From assembly GCA_024636555.1 (NCBI GenBank), contig JAGXGW010000031.1, positions 1-42,829 of the forward strand: a DNA stretch of 42,829 bases. Direction: 5' to 3'. Source of the DNA: Paracoccaceae bacterium. Lineage in GTDB: Bacteria > Pseudomonadota > Alphaproteobacteria > Rhodobacterales > Rhodobacteraceae. Every line of letters begins with the position of its first letter. Position 1 is the first letter of the stretch. Below are positions 1 through 7,150 of the stretch, piece by piece. The notes under the pieces were generated by a model. It was not told the DNA's origin. It did not search any database and saw only the letters and a list, made by a program, of their open reading frames with translations. Position numbers and translations under genes: made by a program.

Positions 1-93
1 CCTCCCGGACGCTTGGAAAAGCGGATGTGTCAAAAAGTCCGGATCGCGCTATGTTGATTTGTCAGACGGTAGCGCCACAGAGGGAGAGCCACG

Positions 94-399
94 ATGACCG
101 CACTCAAGAACCTGACGATCAAGCTGTGGAATTTTTTGTTCAATCATAAAATCAGCCCTCTTCGCCATATCCCCGATGTCGCCGTGAGACATTATGTCTT
201 GCAAGCTCTGGGCTTGATGTGGGCGGTGAGTTTTTCGACTGCGATTGGAAGCTACACATTTCTCGCCTACAGCATCCTCGGCCATACGGTCCTGATCGCC
301 GCGGCGGCAATCACCGTCGCAACCCTGACCGCTGCTGCGACGCGGCCAAAGCTGTTCATGCGCGGCGCCGGTCGCCGCAAAGACGGCGAACATTACTGA
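94..399 (+). CDS. Small membrane protein of unknown function
   Basis: A 101-residue protein I do not recognise. The first 30 residues are basic and amphipathic. They are followed by two hydrophobic stretches, about residues 36-58 and 60-82, that look like membrane helices, and a basic, arginine-rich C-terminal tail. The ATG is preceded by GGGAGAG at a spacing of five, a good ribosome binding site. It lies about 75 bp upstream of dps on the same strand and could share its transcript. I saw no consensus EcfG-type promoter in front of it, although GGAAA at position 15 is a weak partial match. No function can be assigned. The good ribosome binding site and sensible hydropathy support a real gene. 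Confidence 0.6.
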   Translation: MTALKNLTIKLWNFLFNHKISPLRHIPDVAVRHYVLQALGLMWAVSFSTAIGSYTFLAYSILGHTVLIAAAAITVATLTAAATRPKLFMRGAGRRKDGEHY

Positions 400-474
400 T
401 CCGATCCAAATGATGCGCGCTCAAGACCCCCAGACATTTCCATTTCATCGAAATGGCACATGGAAGTTACCAAA

Positions 475-960
475 ATGCCGATCAACAAAACCCGAAATGA
501 CCTGCAATCCAACACCAAGACGATTGTTGCCGGCCTTCTGAACGCACGTTTGGCCGATACGATCGACCTTGCGCTGATCACAAAGCAGGCCCATTGGAAC
601 CTGCGCGGACGCCAGTTCATCTCGGTGCATGAAATGCTGGATGGCTTCCGTGCAGAGCTCGATTTGCACGCGGATACGCTGGCCGAACGGGTCGTCCAGC
701 TTGGCGGTGTCGCACAAGGCACGAGCCAGCGGGTTGCCCAAGGCACGAAACTCGAAGCCTATCCCGATCTGGTGAGCGTGGATGACCATGTCCAGGCTCT
801 GGCCGAGCGTTACGCAACGCTGGCAAATGCCACGCGCGCGGCAATCGACGCGGCCGATGAGGCTGGCGATGCAGGCACTGCCGATATCTTTACCGCAATG
901 TCGCGGGCTCTCGACAAGGCACTGTGGTTCCTCGAAGCCCACGAACCCGTCCAAAGCTGA
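475..960 (+). CDS. dps: Dps ferritin-like DNA-protection protein
   Basis: Dps proteins form 12-subunit shells that oxidise ferrous iron with hydrogen peroxide and protect DNA in starved or stressed cells. The family signature is clear: TKQAHWNLRG, then the helix-B segment with HEMLD, DLHADTLAER and VQLGG, ending in a helix with DKALWFLEAH. These supply the intersubunit ferroxidase ligands (H in AHWN, H/D in the second block, D and E of AER). The length of 161 residues is normal. I chose the ATG at 475 because GGAAG lies eight bases upstream; an in-frame ATG at 460 has only a weak site and would add five residues. A short palindrome (CCATTTC-atc-GAAATGG, 440-456) sits just before the start and might affect translation or bind a regulator. 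Confidence 0.93.
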   Translation: MPINKTRNDLQSNTKTIVAGLLNARLADTIDLALITKQAHWNLRGRQFISVHEMLDGFRAELDLHADTLAERVVQLGGVAQGTSQRVAQGTKLEAYPDLVSVDDHVQALAERYATLANATRAAIDAADEAGDAGTADIFTAMSRALDKALWFLEAHEPVQS

Positions 961-966
961 GAACAG

Positions 967-999
967 GCGGCCCGACCTGAAGTTTCTGCGGCGGGCCGC
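967..999. terminator. Stem-loop after dps, possible terminator
   Basis: Perfect 8-bp arms GCGGCCCG (967-974) and CGGGCCGC (992-999) with a 17-nt loop begin 7 nt after the dps stop. A second stem (CCACCG 1020-1025 / CGGTGG 1038-1043) follows. There is no U tract, so this is a weak intrinsic-terminator candidate between convergent genes. Confidence 0.35.
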
Positions 1000-1099
1000 G
1001 CCCCGCAGCCGGGCCAAAACCACCGTTCGGCTGACGCCGGTGGGGTTATCCCGGACACGTCGCCAAGGTGCGCGACAGTAACGGTGATTGGCACAACCG

Positions 1100-1318
1100 C
1101 TACTTGTTTGTGCGGCCGCGTTGCTTCGGATCAACGCCACCTTGTGGTGTGGTGTCATTCTGGACGTCGCCCTCGAACGTGTTCTCGCCTTCAAGCGGCG
1201 GCTCGTCAGTCATTGCGAACCGTCCCTTCGACCGGCCGATGCCGGGGTCGTCCTTCAGGTTGTCACGAAGATCAACGTCGATCTTTTTGTCTGATTTCGG
1301 GTGCTTGCTGCTGCTCAT
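1100..1318 (-). CDS. Small hydrophilic stress-type protein, unknown function
   Basis: A 72-residue, highly charged protein without hydrophobic segments. It is rich in Lys, Asp, Gly and Asn and is probably disordered. It contains the stretch PPLEGENTFEGDVQNDTTP and a basic tail ending in RGRTNK. I do not recognise a named family. It is supported as a gene by a strong ribosome binding site (AAGGAAGGG a few bases before the ATG) and by a promoter-like element of the EcfG general-stress class (GGAAC-N17-GTT, 1351-1375) about 30 bp upstream. Small charged proteins are common members of general-stress regulons in alphaproteobacteria, so a stress role is a reasonable inference. The sequence itself shows no catalytic motif. 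Confidence 0.65.
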   Translation of the reverse strand: MSSSKHPKSDKKIDVDLRDNLKDDPGIGRSKGRFAMTDEPPLEGENTFEGDVQNDTTPQGGVDPKQRGRTNK

Positions 1319-1350
1319 GGCGTGCCCTTCCTTTCTCTACCTCGAAAAGC

Positions 1351-1375
1351 AACCTGTTCGGGACCGATTAGTTCC
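1351..1375 (-). promoter_or_regulatory. Candidate EcfG (general stress sigma) promoter
   Basis: Read on the minus strand, GGAAC (1375-1371) is followed after 17 nt by GTT (1353-1351). The alphaproteobacterial EcfG consensus is GGAAC-N16-cGTT; here the base before GTT is G instead of C. Transcription would start about 25 bp before the ATG of the 72-residue gene. Confidence 0.55.
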
Positions 1376-1588
1376 ACAGCCAGCGCCGTCCGAGACCGCG
1401 TGACCAGACCGCACCGCAGGGGTGATATGCAGTGACGGCGGAACGGGCGCGGCCCAATCCCGTTGCGTCCATGACCCGCGAAAGATTGGCTGATCAATCC
1501 GGTTGAATGGCGTCAGCGCACAGCATGTGCTTCCCCCGGCCGAGCGGCGGCGCATTGACAGCGCCGCGCCGTGCCAGTCGGTTCGATG

Positions 1589-2071
1589 TCAGACGGTCTT
1601 GTCGAGTTTGAACAAATGGTCCAGCGACAGCCGCCCCGGCCCCTGCGCCAGCACGACCAGCAAAGCCGCCGCCCACAGGCCATGTGTGACCCACGCATTG
1701 GGGAAGACGAAAATCTGGCTGACCGCCGTCATCACCAGCAGCCCCAGCGCCGAGAGCCGCGAGAGAAATCCGAGGATGAGCAGAACCGGCAGAACATGCT
1801 CCGCGACCGTGGCCAGAACGGCAGCGGGGGCTGGCGGGACAAGCGGCAGGTTGTAGACATTCTCGAACAGGAAATAGGTGGAATCCTTGATCGTGAAACC
1901 GTCGACCTTGGTGCGGGCCGATAGCCAGAAGACCACGGCCGGAAACAGGCGCGCGGCGATGGCCACAAGGTCATACGGCAACCGGTCTGCCAGCCCGTTG
2001 ATGCGGCGCATCAGGCTTTGTGCGCGCGGTACGGCGCCGCCGGAGAGATGTGTCGATGCAGCCTCGTTCAT
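1589..2071 (-). CDS. DoxX-family membrane protein (bufferin operon)
   Basis: A 160-residue inner-membrane protein of the DoxX type. It has four hydrophobic helices, starting with LVAIAARLFPAVVFWLSA, and the family's typical WVTHGLWAAALLVVLAQGPG near the end. DoxX proteins are often linked to redox or quinone-related functions, but the biochemical role here is not known. Its ATG overlaps the stop of bufC by 4 bp (ATGA), so it is translationally coupled as the last gene of the bufA-bufB-bufC-doxX operon. A DoxX-like gene at the end of DUF2282/DUF692/DUF2063 operons is a recurrent arrangement, which supports a role in the same metal or redox stress response. Confidence 0.85.
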   Translation of the reverse strand: MNEAASTHLSGGAVPRAQSLMRRINGLADRLPYDLVAIAARLFPAVVFWLSARTKVDGFTIKDSTYFLFENVYNLPLVPPAPAAVLATVAEHVLPVLLILGFLSRLSALGLLVMTAVSQIFVFPNAWVTHGLWAAALLVVLAQGPGRLSLDHLFKLDKTV

Positions 2072-2817
2072 GGTGTTGCTCCTGTCTGTATTTGGGTGAC
2101 GAGTTGATGACGCAGCAAAAGCGTCAAGGCCGTGGTCGGGTCTGCTTGGCTGGCGGCCTGGCGCAGCGTTTGGCCCTCGGCCAGCGCTGTCAGCACGGCG
2201 TGTGTGCCCTGATCTGTCGGCACGACGATCACGGTGAAATCAGGCTCCCGCGCGATCAGGGCGTGATCCGGCCCCGCGTTCAGTGCGGCACGGCTGGCTT
2301 GGGGCAGGTGGGATTGCCATATCTGCACGGCGGGATGCTGCGATGCGAACAGCGTCACCGACGGGTGCAGGATCAGCCGCAGTGCTGCCGGATCGGGAAC
2401 GTGCAGGGCCTCGCCCGCGACGGGGGCTGCATCGGCGGCGTGACAGGCACGGCCGCGGGCGTATTCCAGCAGCGCCACATCCCCCAGAAACGGCAGATGC
2501 GCCACGGGGGGGAACTGGTCCAGAAAGGCCGCAAAGTCCCCGCCCCAGTGCAGCAAGACGGGGCTGGAGGGGGGCTGCGCTGCGATGAAGACCCGCGCCA
2601 TGGCCGTAAAGAATGCCGCGCCGACAAGCTGTTCGATCACGGGAAACCGCGCCGCCAGCGCACGGGTCAGGCTGTGCTGCACATTGTTGCGATAGACCGC
2701 GAAACGCTGTGCGGCCTCGTCCTGTGCGGGCGCTGTGATCCCCGCGGGGGCCTCGGTCTGCCAAAGGGCGGCATGAAAGCCGCTTTGCTGGGCGGCATGG
2801 CTGCGCTCATGCGGCAT
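2068..2817 (-). CDS. bufC: BufC/HvfC-type DUF2063 partner protein
   Basis: A 249-residue protein of the DUF2063 (HvfC/BufC) family, the usual partner of the DUF692 enzyme in peptide-modification operons. The N-terminal domain shows the family block [19 protein letters not shown] followed by [13 protein letters not shown]. The C-terminal half, with its [20 protein letters not shown] segment, is the more variable domain. The protein is thought to bind or present the precursor peptide to the modifying enzyme. I placed the start at the ATG at 2817, which overlaps the end of bufB by 11 bp, because the upstream extension of this frame runs inside bufB and has no separate ribosome site. The stop overlaps the doxX start. 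The family assignment is firm; the exact role is from family knowledge. Confidence 0.88.
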   Translation of the reverse strand: MPHERSHAAQQSGFHAALWQTEAPAGITAPAQDEAAQRFAVYRNNVQHSLTRALAARFPVIEQLVGAAFFTAMARVFIAAQPPSSPVLLHWGGDFAAFLDQFPPVAHLPFLGDVALLEYARGRACHAADAAPVAGEALHVPDPAALRLILHPSVTLFASQHPAVQIWQSHLPQASRAALNAGPDHALIAREPDFTVIVVPTDQGTHAVLTALAEGQTLRQAASQADPTTALTLLLRHQLVTQIQTGATP

Positions 2818-3658
2818 GGGAGTGGTTCTTTGCGTCAGAGCCAAGCAGACGCGCGGCCCGCGCCGCCTCGGCCAGAAGGGTGGGGAAATCCGGCACATCC
2901 GTGTCCCATTCGATCAGGGTGGGCAGCGGGCCTGTGCGCGCCAGAACCTGCGCGTAAAGCGTCCAGACCGGATCGGCGACCGGCGCGCCATGCGTATCGA
3001 TCAGAAGCGGGCCGGAGGGCAGTTCCTCGGTATCATGACCGGCCAGATGGATCTCGCCCACGGCCTCCAAGGGAAAGGCGGCCAGATAGGCGAGCGGATC
3101 AAAGCGGTGATTGGTGGCCGAGATGAAAACGTTGTTGATATCCAGCAGCAACCCGCAGCCCGTGCGCCGGACCAGTTCGGTCAGGAAATCGGTCTCAGCC
3201 CATGTGGAGCTGTCGAAACTGACATAAGTGGCGGGGTTTTCCAGCAGCATCCTGCGGCCAAGCGCGTTTTGCACCTGATCTATATGGGCGCAGATCGTGG
3301 TCAGGGTTTCATCCGTATAGGGCAGGGGCAGCAGGTCGTTCAGCCATGCCGCACCGTGGCTTGACCATGCCAGATGTTCGGAGAAGCTGGCAGGCTCGTA
3401 GCGTGCGATCAGGCGGCGCAGCCTTGCAAGGTGTTCAGGGTCCAGCCCGCCCGCGCTGCCGATCGACAGGCCCACGCCATGGATCGAAAGCGCATGGTTC
3501 TCGCGCAGGGCCGCCAGCATGGCATGCGGCGCACCGCCGTCGCCCATGTAGTTCTCGGCATGCACTTCGAAAAAGGCCACCGCGCCCTGACGGGCCATGA
3601 TGTCGCTGAAATGTTCAGGCTTGAAGCCCAGTCCGGTGGAACGGGGGAGATGTGGCAT
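2807..3658 (-). CDS. bufB: BufB/HvfB-type DUF692 multinuclear iron oxidase
   Basis: A 283-residue TIM-barrel enzyme of the DUF692 (MNIO) family. These multinuclear non-haem iron oxidases modify cysteines of precursor peptides. Visible family motifs, in order, are [71 protein letters not shown] and LIEWDTDVP. They supply the His, Glu, Asp and Asn ligands of the iron site. The ATG at 3658 follows GGAAAG at a suitable distance; a longer upstream frame runs into the bufA-bufB spacer. In this context the enzyme probably modifies cysteines of BufA to produce a copper-binding bufferin. This inference rests on characterised bufferin systems; nothing in the sequence alone proves the substrate metal. 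Confidence 0.93.
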   Translation of the reverse strand: MPHLPRSTGLGFKPEHFSDIMARQGAVAFFEVHAENYMGDGGAPHAMLAALRENHALSIHGVGLSIGSAGGLDPEHLARLRRLIARYEPASFSEHLAWSSHGAAWLNDLLPLPYTDETLTTICAHIDQVQNALGRRMLLENPATYVSFDSSTWAETDFLTELVRRTGCGLLLDINNVFISATNHRFDPLAYLAAFPLEAVGEIHLAGHDTEELPSGPLLIDTHGAPVADPVWTLYAQVLARTGPLPTLIEWDTDVPDFPTLLAEAARAARLLGSDAKNHSHAA

Positions 3659-3680
3659 CGCGCTTTCCTTCGGGAACGGT

Positions 3681-3703
3681 GGGGCAGGGTGTGACCCTGC
3701 CCC
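3681..3703 (-). promoter_or_regulatory. Strong intergenic stem-loop between bufA and bufB
   Basis: Perfect 10-bp arms, GGGGCAGGGT (3681-3690) and ACCCTGCCCC (3694-3703), with a 3-nt loop lie in the 56-nt spacer between the bufA stop and the bufB start. No U tract follows on the minus strand. It could be a partial terminator or an RNA-stabilising hairpin that keeps the precursor peptide more abundant than the enzyme. Confidence 0.6.
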
Positions 3704-3714
3704 GGCAAGTGGCA

Positions 3715-4026
3715 TCAGGTAGACGGCAGGTCGCGGTCCAGCTCTGCCAGCGACCCCATACGCGCGGAGCCGTCGGCCATCGCAGGCAGGTCGATCTCGG
3801 CGCAGGTGCCGGCGGGGACCAATGTCCATGCGTTGCCCTGATAATCGACAGTGGATGTGCCCGAACAGGTTGTGCCGGGGCCGGCCGCGCAATCATTCGC
3901 GCCAGCCAGCGAAACGCCAAAGCATTTTTCCATCGTCGCGGATTGAGCGTGGGCCTGTCCTCCGGCCAGTGTCAACGCGGTTGCAAGCGAGGCGGCAAGC
4001 GGCAGGGAGAGGGTTTTGGTGTTCAT
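3715..4026 (-). CDS. bufA1: Bufferin precursor BufA1 (DUF2282)
   Basis: A 103-residue secreted precursor of the DUF2282 family. A signal peptide spans about residues 1-28 (hydrophobic [16 protein letters not shown], cleavage near AHAQ). The mature part carries the family core [32 protein letters not shown] and PAGTC, with four cysteines at positions 35, 46, 54 and 75. In bufferins these cysteines are modified by the DUF692 enzyme and the product sequesters copper in the periplasm. The ATG at 4026 has AGGAG nine bases upstream; a TTG two codons earlier is less likely. It is the first gene of the operon and sits 50 bp downstream of a promoter motif shared with the divergent sigma-factor gene. 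Confidence 0.92.
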   Translation of the reverse strand: MNTKTLSLPLAASLATALTLAGGQAHAQSATMEKCFGVSLAGANDCAAGPGTTCSGTSTVDYQGNAWTLVPAGTCAEIDLPAMADGSARMGSLAELDRDLPST

Positions 4027-4075
4027 GAACAATTACTCCTGTTGGCGGGTGCGTCAGTGCAATCCCGTCATACTG

Positions 4076-4101
4076 TTCGTGTCGGATGGCACTTGTGTTA
4101 C
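4076..4101 (-). promoter_or_regulatory. SigF-type ECF promoter of the buf operon
   Basis: On the minus strand GTAAC (4101-4097) is followed after exactly 17 nt by CGAA (4079-4076). As far as I recall, this matches the Caulobacter SigF promoter (GTAACC-N16-CGAA). It lies about 50 bp before the bufA start, and an equivalent motif with the same spacing precedes the sigma-factor gene. Confidence 0.75.
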
Positions 4102-4169
4102 GCTCTTCACGCGCATGTGATCCGGCTAGGCCAGTATCGCGTTTAGGAAAAAAATATCTGCGCATCCGC

Positions 4170-4195
4170 GTAACAAAGGATGCGCGCGCAGCGTA
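4170..4195 (+). promoter_or_regulatory. SigF-type ECF promoter of the sigF-nrsF operon
   Basis: GTAAC (4170-4174) is followed after 17 nt by CGTA (4192-4195), the same layout as the divergent buf promoter. It implies positive autoregulation. Transcription would start near 4202-4204. That makes the GTG at 4205 nearly leaderless, while the ATG at 4238 would have a leader with a good ribosome site. Confidence 0.65.
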
Positions 4196-4204
4196 AAGGG
4201 GAAT

Positions 4205-4750
4205 GTGTTGGACAGCGTGGAACGATGGGAGGATCTTATGCGCGCGGCCAACCGTGGCGACGCGGTCGCATACAGACGGTTGTTGCATGTCATCGCGCCG
4301 GTGCTGCGATCGGTGGTGCGGGCACGCGGTCATGCTCTTGGTCACGAGGGCTGCGAAGATGTGTTGCAGGATGTGTTGCTGGCAATTCACACCAAGCGCC
4401 ACACTTGGGTGGAGACGGCCCCTTTGCGGCCATGGCTCTATGCGATTGCGCGGCACAAGGTGGTGGATGCCTTTCGCATTCGCGGGCAGCGGATCGAACT
4501 GTCGATCGAGGATTTCGCCGAAGGGGTCGCGGCACCCCAAGGTCCTGATCCGATGCGGGGGCGGGATATGGAAAAGGTGCTGCGCGCATTGGAACCACGC
4601 GCCGCGGATATCGTGCGCGGCTTCGGGCTCAAAGGCGAGACCACCGCCGAGACGGCGGCGCGGCTAGGCATGAGCGAAGGCGCGGTGCGCGTGGCACTGC
4701 ACCGTGCGTTGAAGACATTGGCGCGTTTGCGCGAAAGGATGATCGAATGA
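4205..4750 (+). CDS. sigF: ECF sigma factor of the SigF/NrsF type
   Basis: A sigma-70 ECF factor of 181 residues if read from GTG 4205. Region 2 contains YRRLLHVIAPVLR, the DVLQDVLLAIH segment and the -10 recognition helix with PLRPWLYAIARHKVVDAFR. Region 4 near the C-terminus has the helix-turn-helix ETAARLGMSEGAVRVALHRAL. It is coupled to the anti-sigma gene by a 4-bp ATGA overlap. The start is uncertain: GTG 4205 keeps the segment WEDLMRAANRGD, which I believe is common in relatives, whereas ATG 4238 has a strong GGGAGG site and fits the mapped promoter better. The Caulobacter homologue responds to heavy metals and drives a divergent bufferin operon, the same arrangement as here. Confidence 0.92.
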   Translation: MLDSVERWEDLMRAANRGDAVAYRRLLHVIAPVLRSVVRARGHALGHEGCEDVLQDVLLAIHTKRHTWVETAPLRPWLYAIARHKVVDAFRIRGQRIELSIEDFAEGVAAPQGPDPMRGRDMEKVLRALEPRAADIVRGFGLKGETTAETAARLGMSEGAVRVALHRALKTLARLRERMIE

Positions 4751-5379
4751 AGACCGATGACCTGTTATCCGTGCTGGCTGCCGACACCGTGCCGCAGCAG
4801 ACCGTGGACTCCCGAATGTTACGTGCGCTGCCGGTCGCGATAGCGATCTCTGCGGCTGCGGTGTTGCTGTTCTGGGGGCTGCGGCCCGATCTGGACGCCG
4901 CACTCGGCTCTGCGGCGGTTCTCAAAACCGTCGTACCAGCGGTGCTGGCGGTGTTGGCCGCGGGGTTGGCCCTTGCATTGGCGCATCCCGGTCTGCGCTC
5001 GGATCGGCGTTCGATGGCTCTTGGCCTGTTCGCGGCCGCACTGGCTGTCGCGCTCGTCATCCTGATGGTGCGCGACGGGCTGGCAGGCCTGACAAACGCG
5101 CTTGTCACGCCCAGCCTTGCGGTCTGTTTGCTGTCGATCCCCGTGCTGGCGCTGCCGGTTCTGGGCGCAACCCTGTGGGCACTGTCCTCCGGGGCAACGC
5201 TGCATCCGCGATTGAGCGGGGCTGTCGCGGGGCTGATGGCGGGCGGGGCATCGGCAACTGTCTATTCGCTATACTGCGATCAGGATGCGGCGCTGTTCGC
5301 CTTGCCGGGCTATTCCGCCGCGATCCTGTTCGTTGGTCTGCTCGGTGCCTTGGCTGGCCCGCGTTTTCTGAACTGGTAG
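4747..5379 (+). CDS. nrsF: NrsF-type anti-sigma factor (DUF1109), six-helix membrane protein
   Basis: A 210-residue membrane protein with six predicted helices and a short cytoplasmic N-terminus (MKTDDLLSVLAADTVP), which is the DUF1109/NrsF pattern. Such proteins hold the cognate ECF sigma factor at the membrane and release it on metal stress. Two cysteines, C127 and C177, lie fifty residues apart in membrane-associated segments. From memory, Caulobacter NrsF has a pair of conserved cysteines with about the same spacing that matter for sensing. The start codon overlaps the sigma-factor stop (ATGA). The context, with a divergent bufferin operon bearing the same promoter motif, strongly supports this function. 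Confidence 0.9.
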   Translation: MKTDDLLSVLAADTVPQQTVDSRMLRALPVAIAISAAAVLLFWGLRPDLDAALGSAAVLKTVVPAVLAVLAAGLALALAHPGLRSDRRSMALGLFAAALAVALVILMVRDGLAGLTNALVTPSLAVCLLSIPVLALPVLGATLWALSSGATLHPRLSGAVAGLMAGGASATVYSLYCDQDAALFALPGYSAAILFVGLLGALAGPRFLNW

Positions 5380-5413
5380 CGTTTTTCGGCTGGCTTGGCG
5401 CGGCAGGCAAAAT

Positions 5414-5450
5414 GGTGCGCAGCACGGGTTTGGGCTCATTGCGGCGCACC
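5414..5450 (+). terminator. Possible terminator after nrsF
   Basis: Arms GGTGCGC (5414-5420) and GCGCACC (5444-5450) enclose a 23-nt loop and are followed by GTCTTTTGG. A second stem, TCCGGC (5460-5465) / GCCGGA (5470-5475), lies just before the stop of the convergent esterase gene. The T run is short, so this is a weak call. Confidence 0.35.
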
Positions 5451-5480
5451 GTCTTTTGGTCCGGCAAAGGCCGGAAAGCC

Positions 5481-6614
5481 TCAGGTCCCGCGATCTGCGA
5501 CGCTCAGAAAAAACCGCACCATCTCGGCGCTGGCATCCGGCCCTGCCGGGTCCGTGTAGGAGCCTGCCGCGTCACCGCCGGACCAAGCATGGCCCAACCC
5601 TTCGATGCGCCAGTATTCCAGCGCGGCACGGCCTTTCGCGCAAAGGGTTGTCGTGCGCGTGTAATTGCGTCCGTTGTTTGTGCCGTCATCCAGCAGTTCG
5701 GTGCCCTTGACACGGGCCTCGTCCGCGATCCGCTGGCCGTTGGACACGTTGACCGTCGTATCGGAGGTGCCGTGAAACACGATTGTTGGCACGGGCTGGT
5801 CCGGTGCGGATGGACCTGCCGCCGCGTTGCCTGCCATCGCGGCCAAGGCCGAGGGCACATCGCGCGCGGATTTATACGCCAGCCCCGAATGCGCCCCTAC
5901 GGCTGCGAACGTATCGGGATGGGTGCGCCCGAGGATCACCGCCATCGCGGCCCCGGCAGACAGGCCCGCGACATAGACCTTGCCCTCCGGCACGCCATGT
6001 TCGGCCTGCACATGCCTGACCATTCCGGCCAGCAGCGCAGGTTCGCCTTTACCGCGTTCCTGATCGGCAGGGCTGAACCAGTTCCAGCACGATTGCATAT
6101 TCGCCCCGCGCGACTGGGCCGGATAGACGACGATCAACCCGTGCGCCTCGGCCAGCCGGTTCATCGCCGTACCATTGGCAAAATCAACCGGATTCTGGGT
6201 GCAGCCATGCAGCATCAGGATCATACCCGCAGGCGGTTTTCCGGATTTGCCGGGAATATAGGTGCGATATTCGCGGCTTCCGGCGGCATGCGAGAAGGTG
6301 TCTTGGGAAAAACGCGCGCCATCGGCCATTGCCGGTTCAGCAGGCTGCGGGCGGGTGCGGGTTTGGGCAGGCATTTTCCCTGCCAGACCGGCCAGTGTTT
6401 CGCGCAATCCGCTGCGCTTGGCGGGCTGGTCTTTGTTCGGCTGGCCCTTATCCCGCTGGGTGAAGGCGGCGAAAGAGGAGGGTTGCGGCATCTGCTGCGC
6501 CTGCGCGCCCCCTCCGTTCAGCGAGGACTGGATCAGCCGTGTGGCGGCGGCAGGATTTCCGGCGCGCACCAGTTCGGTCGCACGGCTCATCGCTGCGGCA
6601 AAATCATGTTTCAT
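5481..6614 (-). CDS. PHB depolymerase-family alpha/beta hydrolase
   Basis: A 377-residue esterase of the polyhydroxybutyrate depolymerase (LpqC/PHB_depo) family. The first 110 residues are a low-complexity, Gln/Pro-rich segment without a clear signal peptide. The hydrolase domain starts near SREYRTYIPGK. It shows the oxyanion-hole motif LHGCTQNP (about residue 136), the nucleophile box AGLSAGAAM with Ser219, and the histidine in GLGHAWSGGD near the C-terminus. It probably cleaves short-chain polyhydroxyalkanoate or related esters. Lack of a signal peptide suggests cytoplasmic action. The ATG at 6614 has AAGGA upstream; it is the second gene after a ribbon-helix-helix regulator, 23 bp apart, so the two are likely co-transcribed. 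Confidence 0.87.
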   Translation of the reverse strand: MKHDFAAAMSRATELVRAGNPAAATRLIQSSLNGGGAQAQQMPQPSSFAAFTQRDKGQPNKDQPAKRSGLRETLAGLAGKMPAQTRTRPQPAEPAMADGARFSQDTFSHAAGSREYRTYIPGKSGKPPAGMILMLHGCTQNPVDFANGTAMNRLAEAHGLIVVYPAQSRGANMQSCWNWFSPADQERGKGEPALLAGMVRHVQAEHGVPEGKVYVAGLSAGAAMAVILGRTHPDTFAAVGAHSGLAYKSARDVPSALAAMAGNAAAGPSAPDQPVPTIVFHGTSDTTVNVSNGQRIADEARVKGTELLDDGTNNGRNYTRTTTLCAKGRAALEYWRIEGLGHAWSGGDAAGSYTDPAGPDASAEMVRFFLSVADRGT

Positions 6615-6637
6615 CAGGGTTTCCTTCGGGGTGTTTC

Positions 6638-7054
6638 TCAAGTGATGCGCGCGGAGAGCGCTTTTCGGACATCGTCGCTGGCCTGCAAAGCGCCCAGCAC
6701 ATGGATCGAACCGATGGTGGCCAGTGCAAGTTCCGGTGTGACGTCGCGGGCGATGCGGGCAAGGCCGACCACCTTGATATGCAACACCTCGTTGGCGGCT
6801 TTCACGGCCTGCAGATCGGCCACGGTATAATCGCGCAGCCCCAGCTCCATCGTATGGCGCTCGATGGATTTGGTGACCATGTCGGACTGGTTGCCCAACT
6901 GGTTGCGGATCGCCGTGCGGATGAAATCGCTGCGATTGGCATAGAATCCTTCCTGCACCAGCAGATCAATCCGGCCGAGATCGACATAGCCAAGGTTGAT
7001 CGTGACTTTCTCGTTCTCGGGAAACTTGCCCCGCAGCGGTGTAACGTTGCTCAT
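6638..7054 (-). CDS. CopG-type ribbon-helix-helix regulator with C-terminal extension
   Basis: A 138-residue DNA-binding protein. Residues about 12-55 form a ribbon-helix-helix domain: the strand EKVTINLGYVDLGRIDLLV, then EGFYANRSDFIRTAIRNQL, the classic RSDFIR motif of CopG-like regulators. The C-terminal 80 residues (from SIERHTMELGLRDYTVADL to the end) form a separate helical domain that I cannot name. The ATG at 7054 has GGAG upstream. The gene precedes the PHB-depolymerase-like esterase on the same strand, so it probably controls that gene and itself. The promoter region contains short ATGG-rich repeats (7077-7095) that could be operators, but this is inference. Confidence 0.82.
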   Translation of the reverse strand: MSNVTPLRGKFPENEKVTINLGYVDLGRIDLLVQEGFYANRSDFIRTAIRNQLGNQSDMVTKSIERHTMELGLRDYTVADLQAVKAANEVLHIKVVGLARIARDVTPELALATIGSIHVLGALQASDDVRKALSARIT

Positions 7055-7150
7055 CTGCCATTCTCCATCTGTATGGATGGTATATGGCTGTATTAATATG
7101 AAACACAAGCGGCGCGTGAAAGGCGCGGCGATTTTCTGCCATGCCCCCGC

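Noticed and set aside
5175..6830. 551-codon plus-strand open frame across nrsF and the esterase gene
   Set aside because: It overlaps two well-supported genes in other frames and shows no domain pattern.
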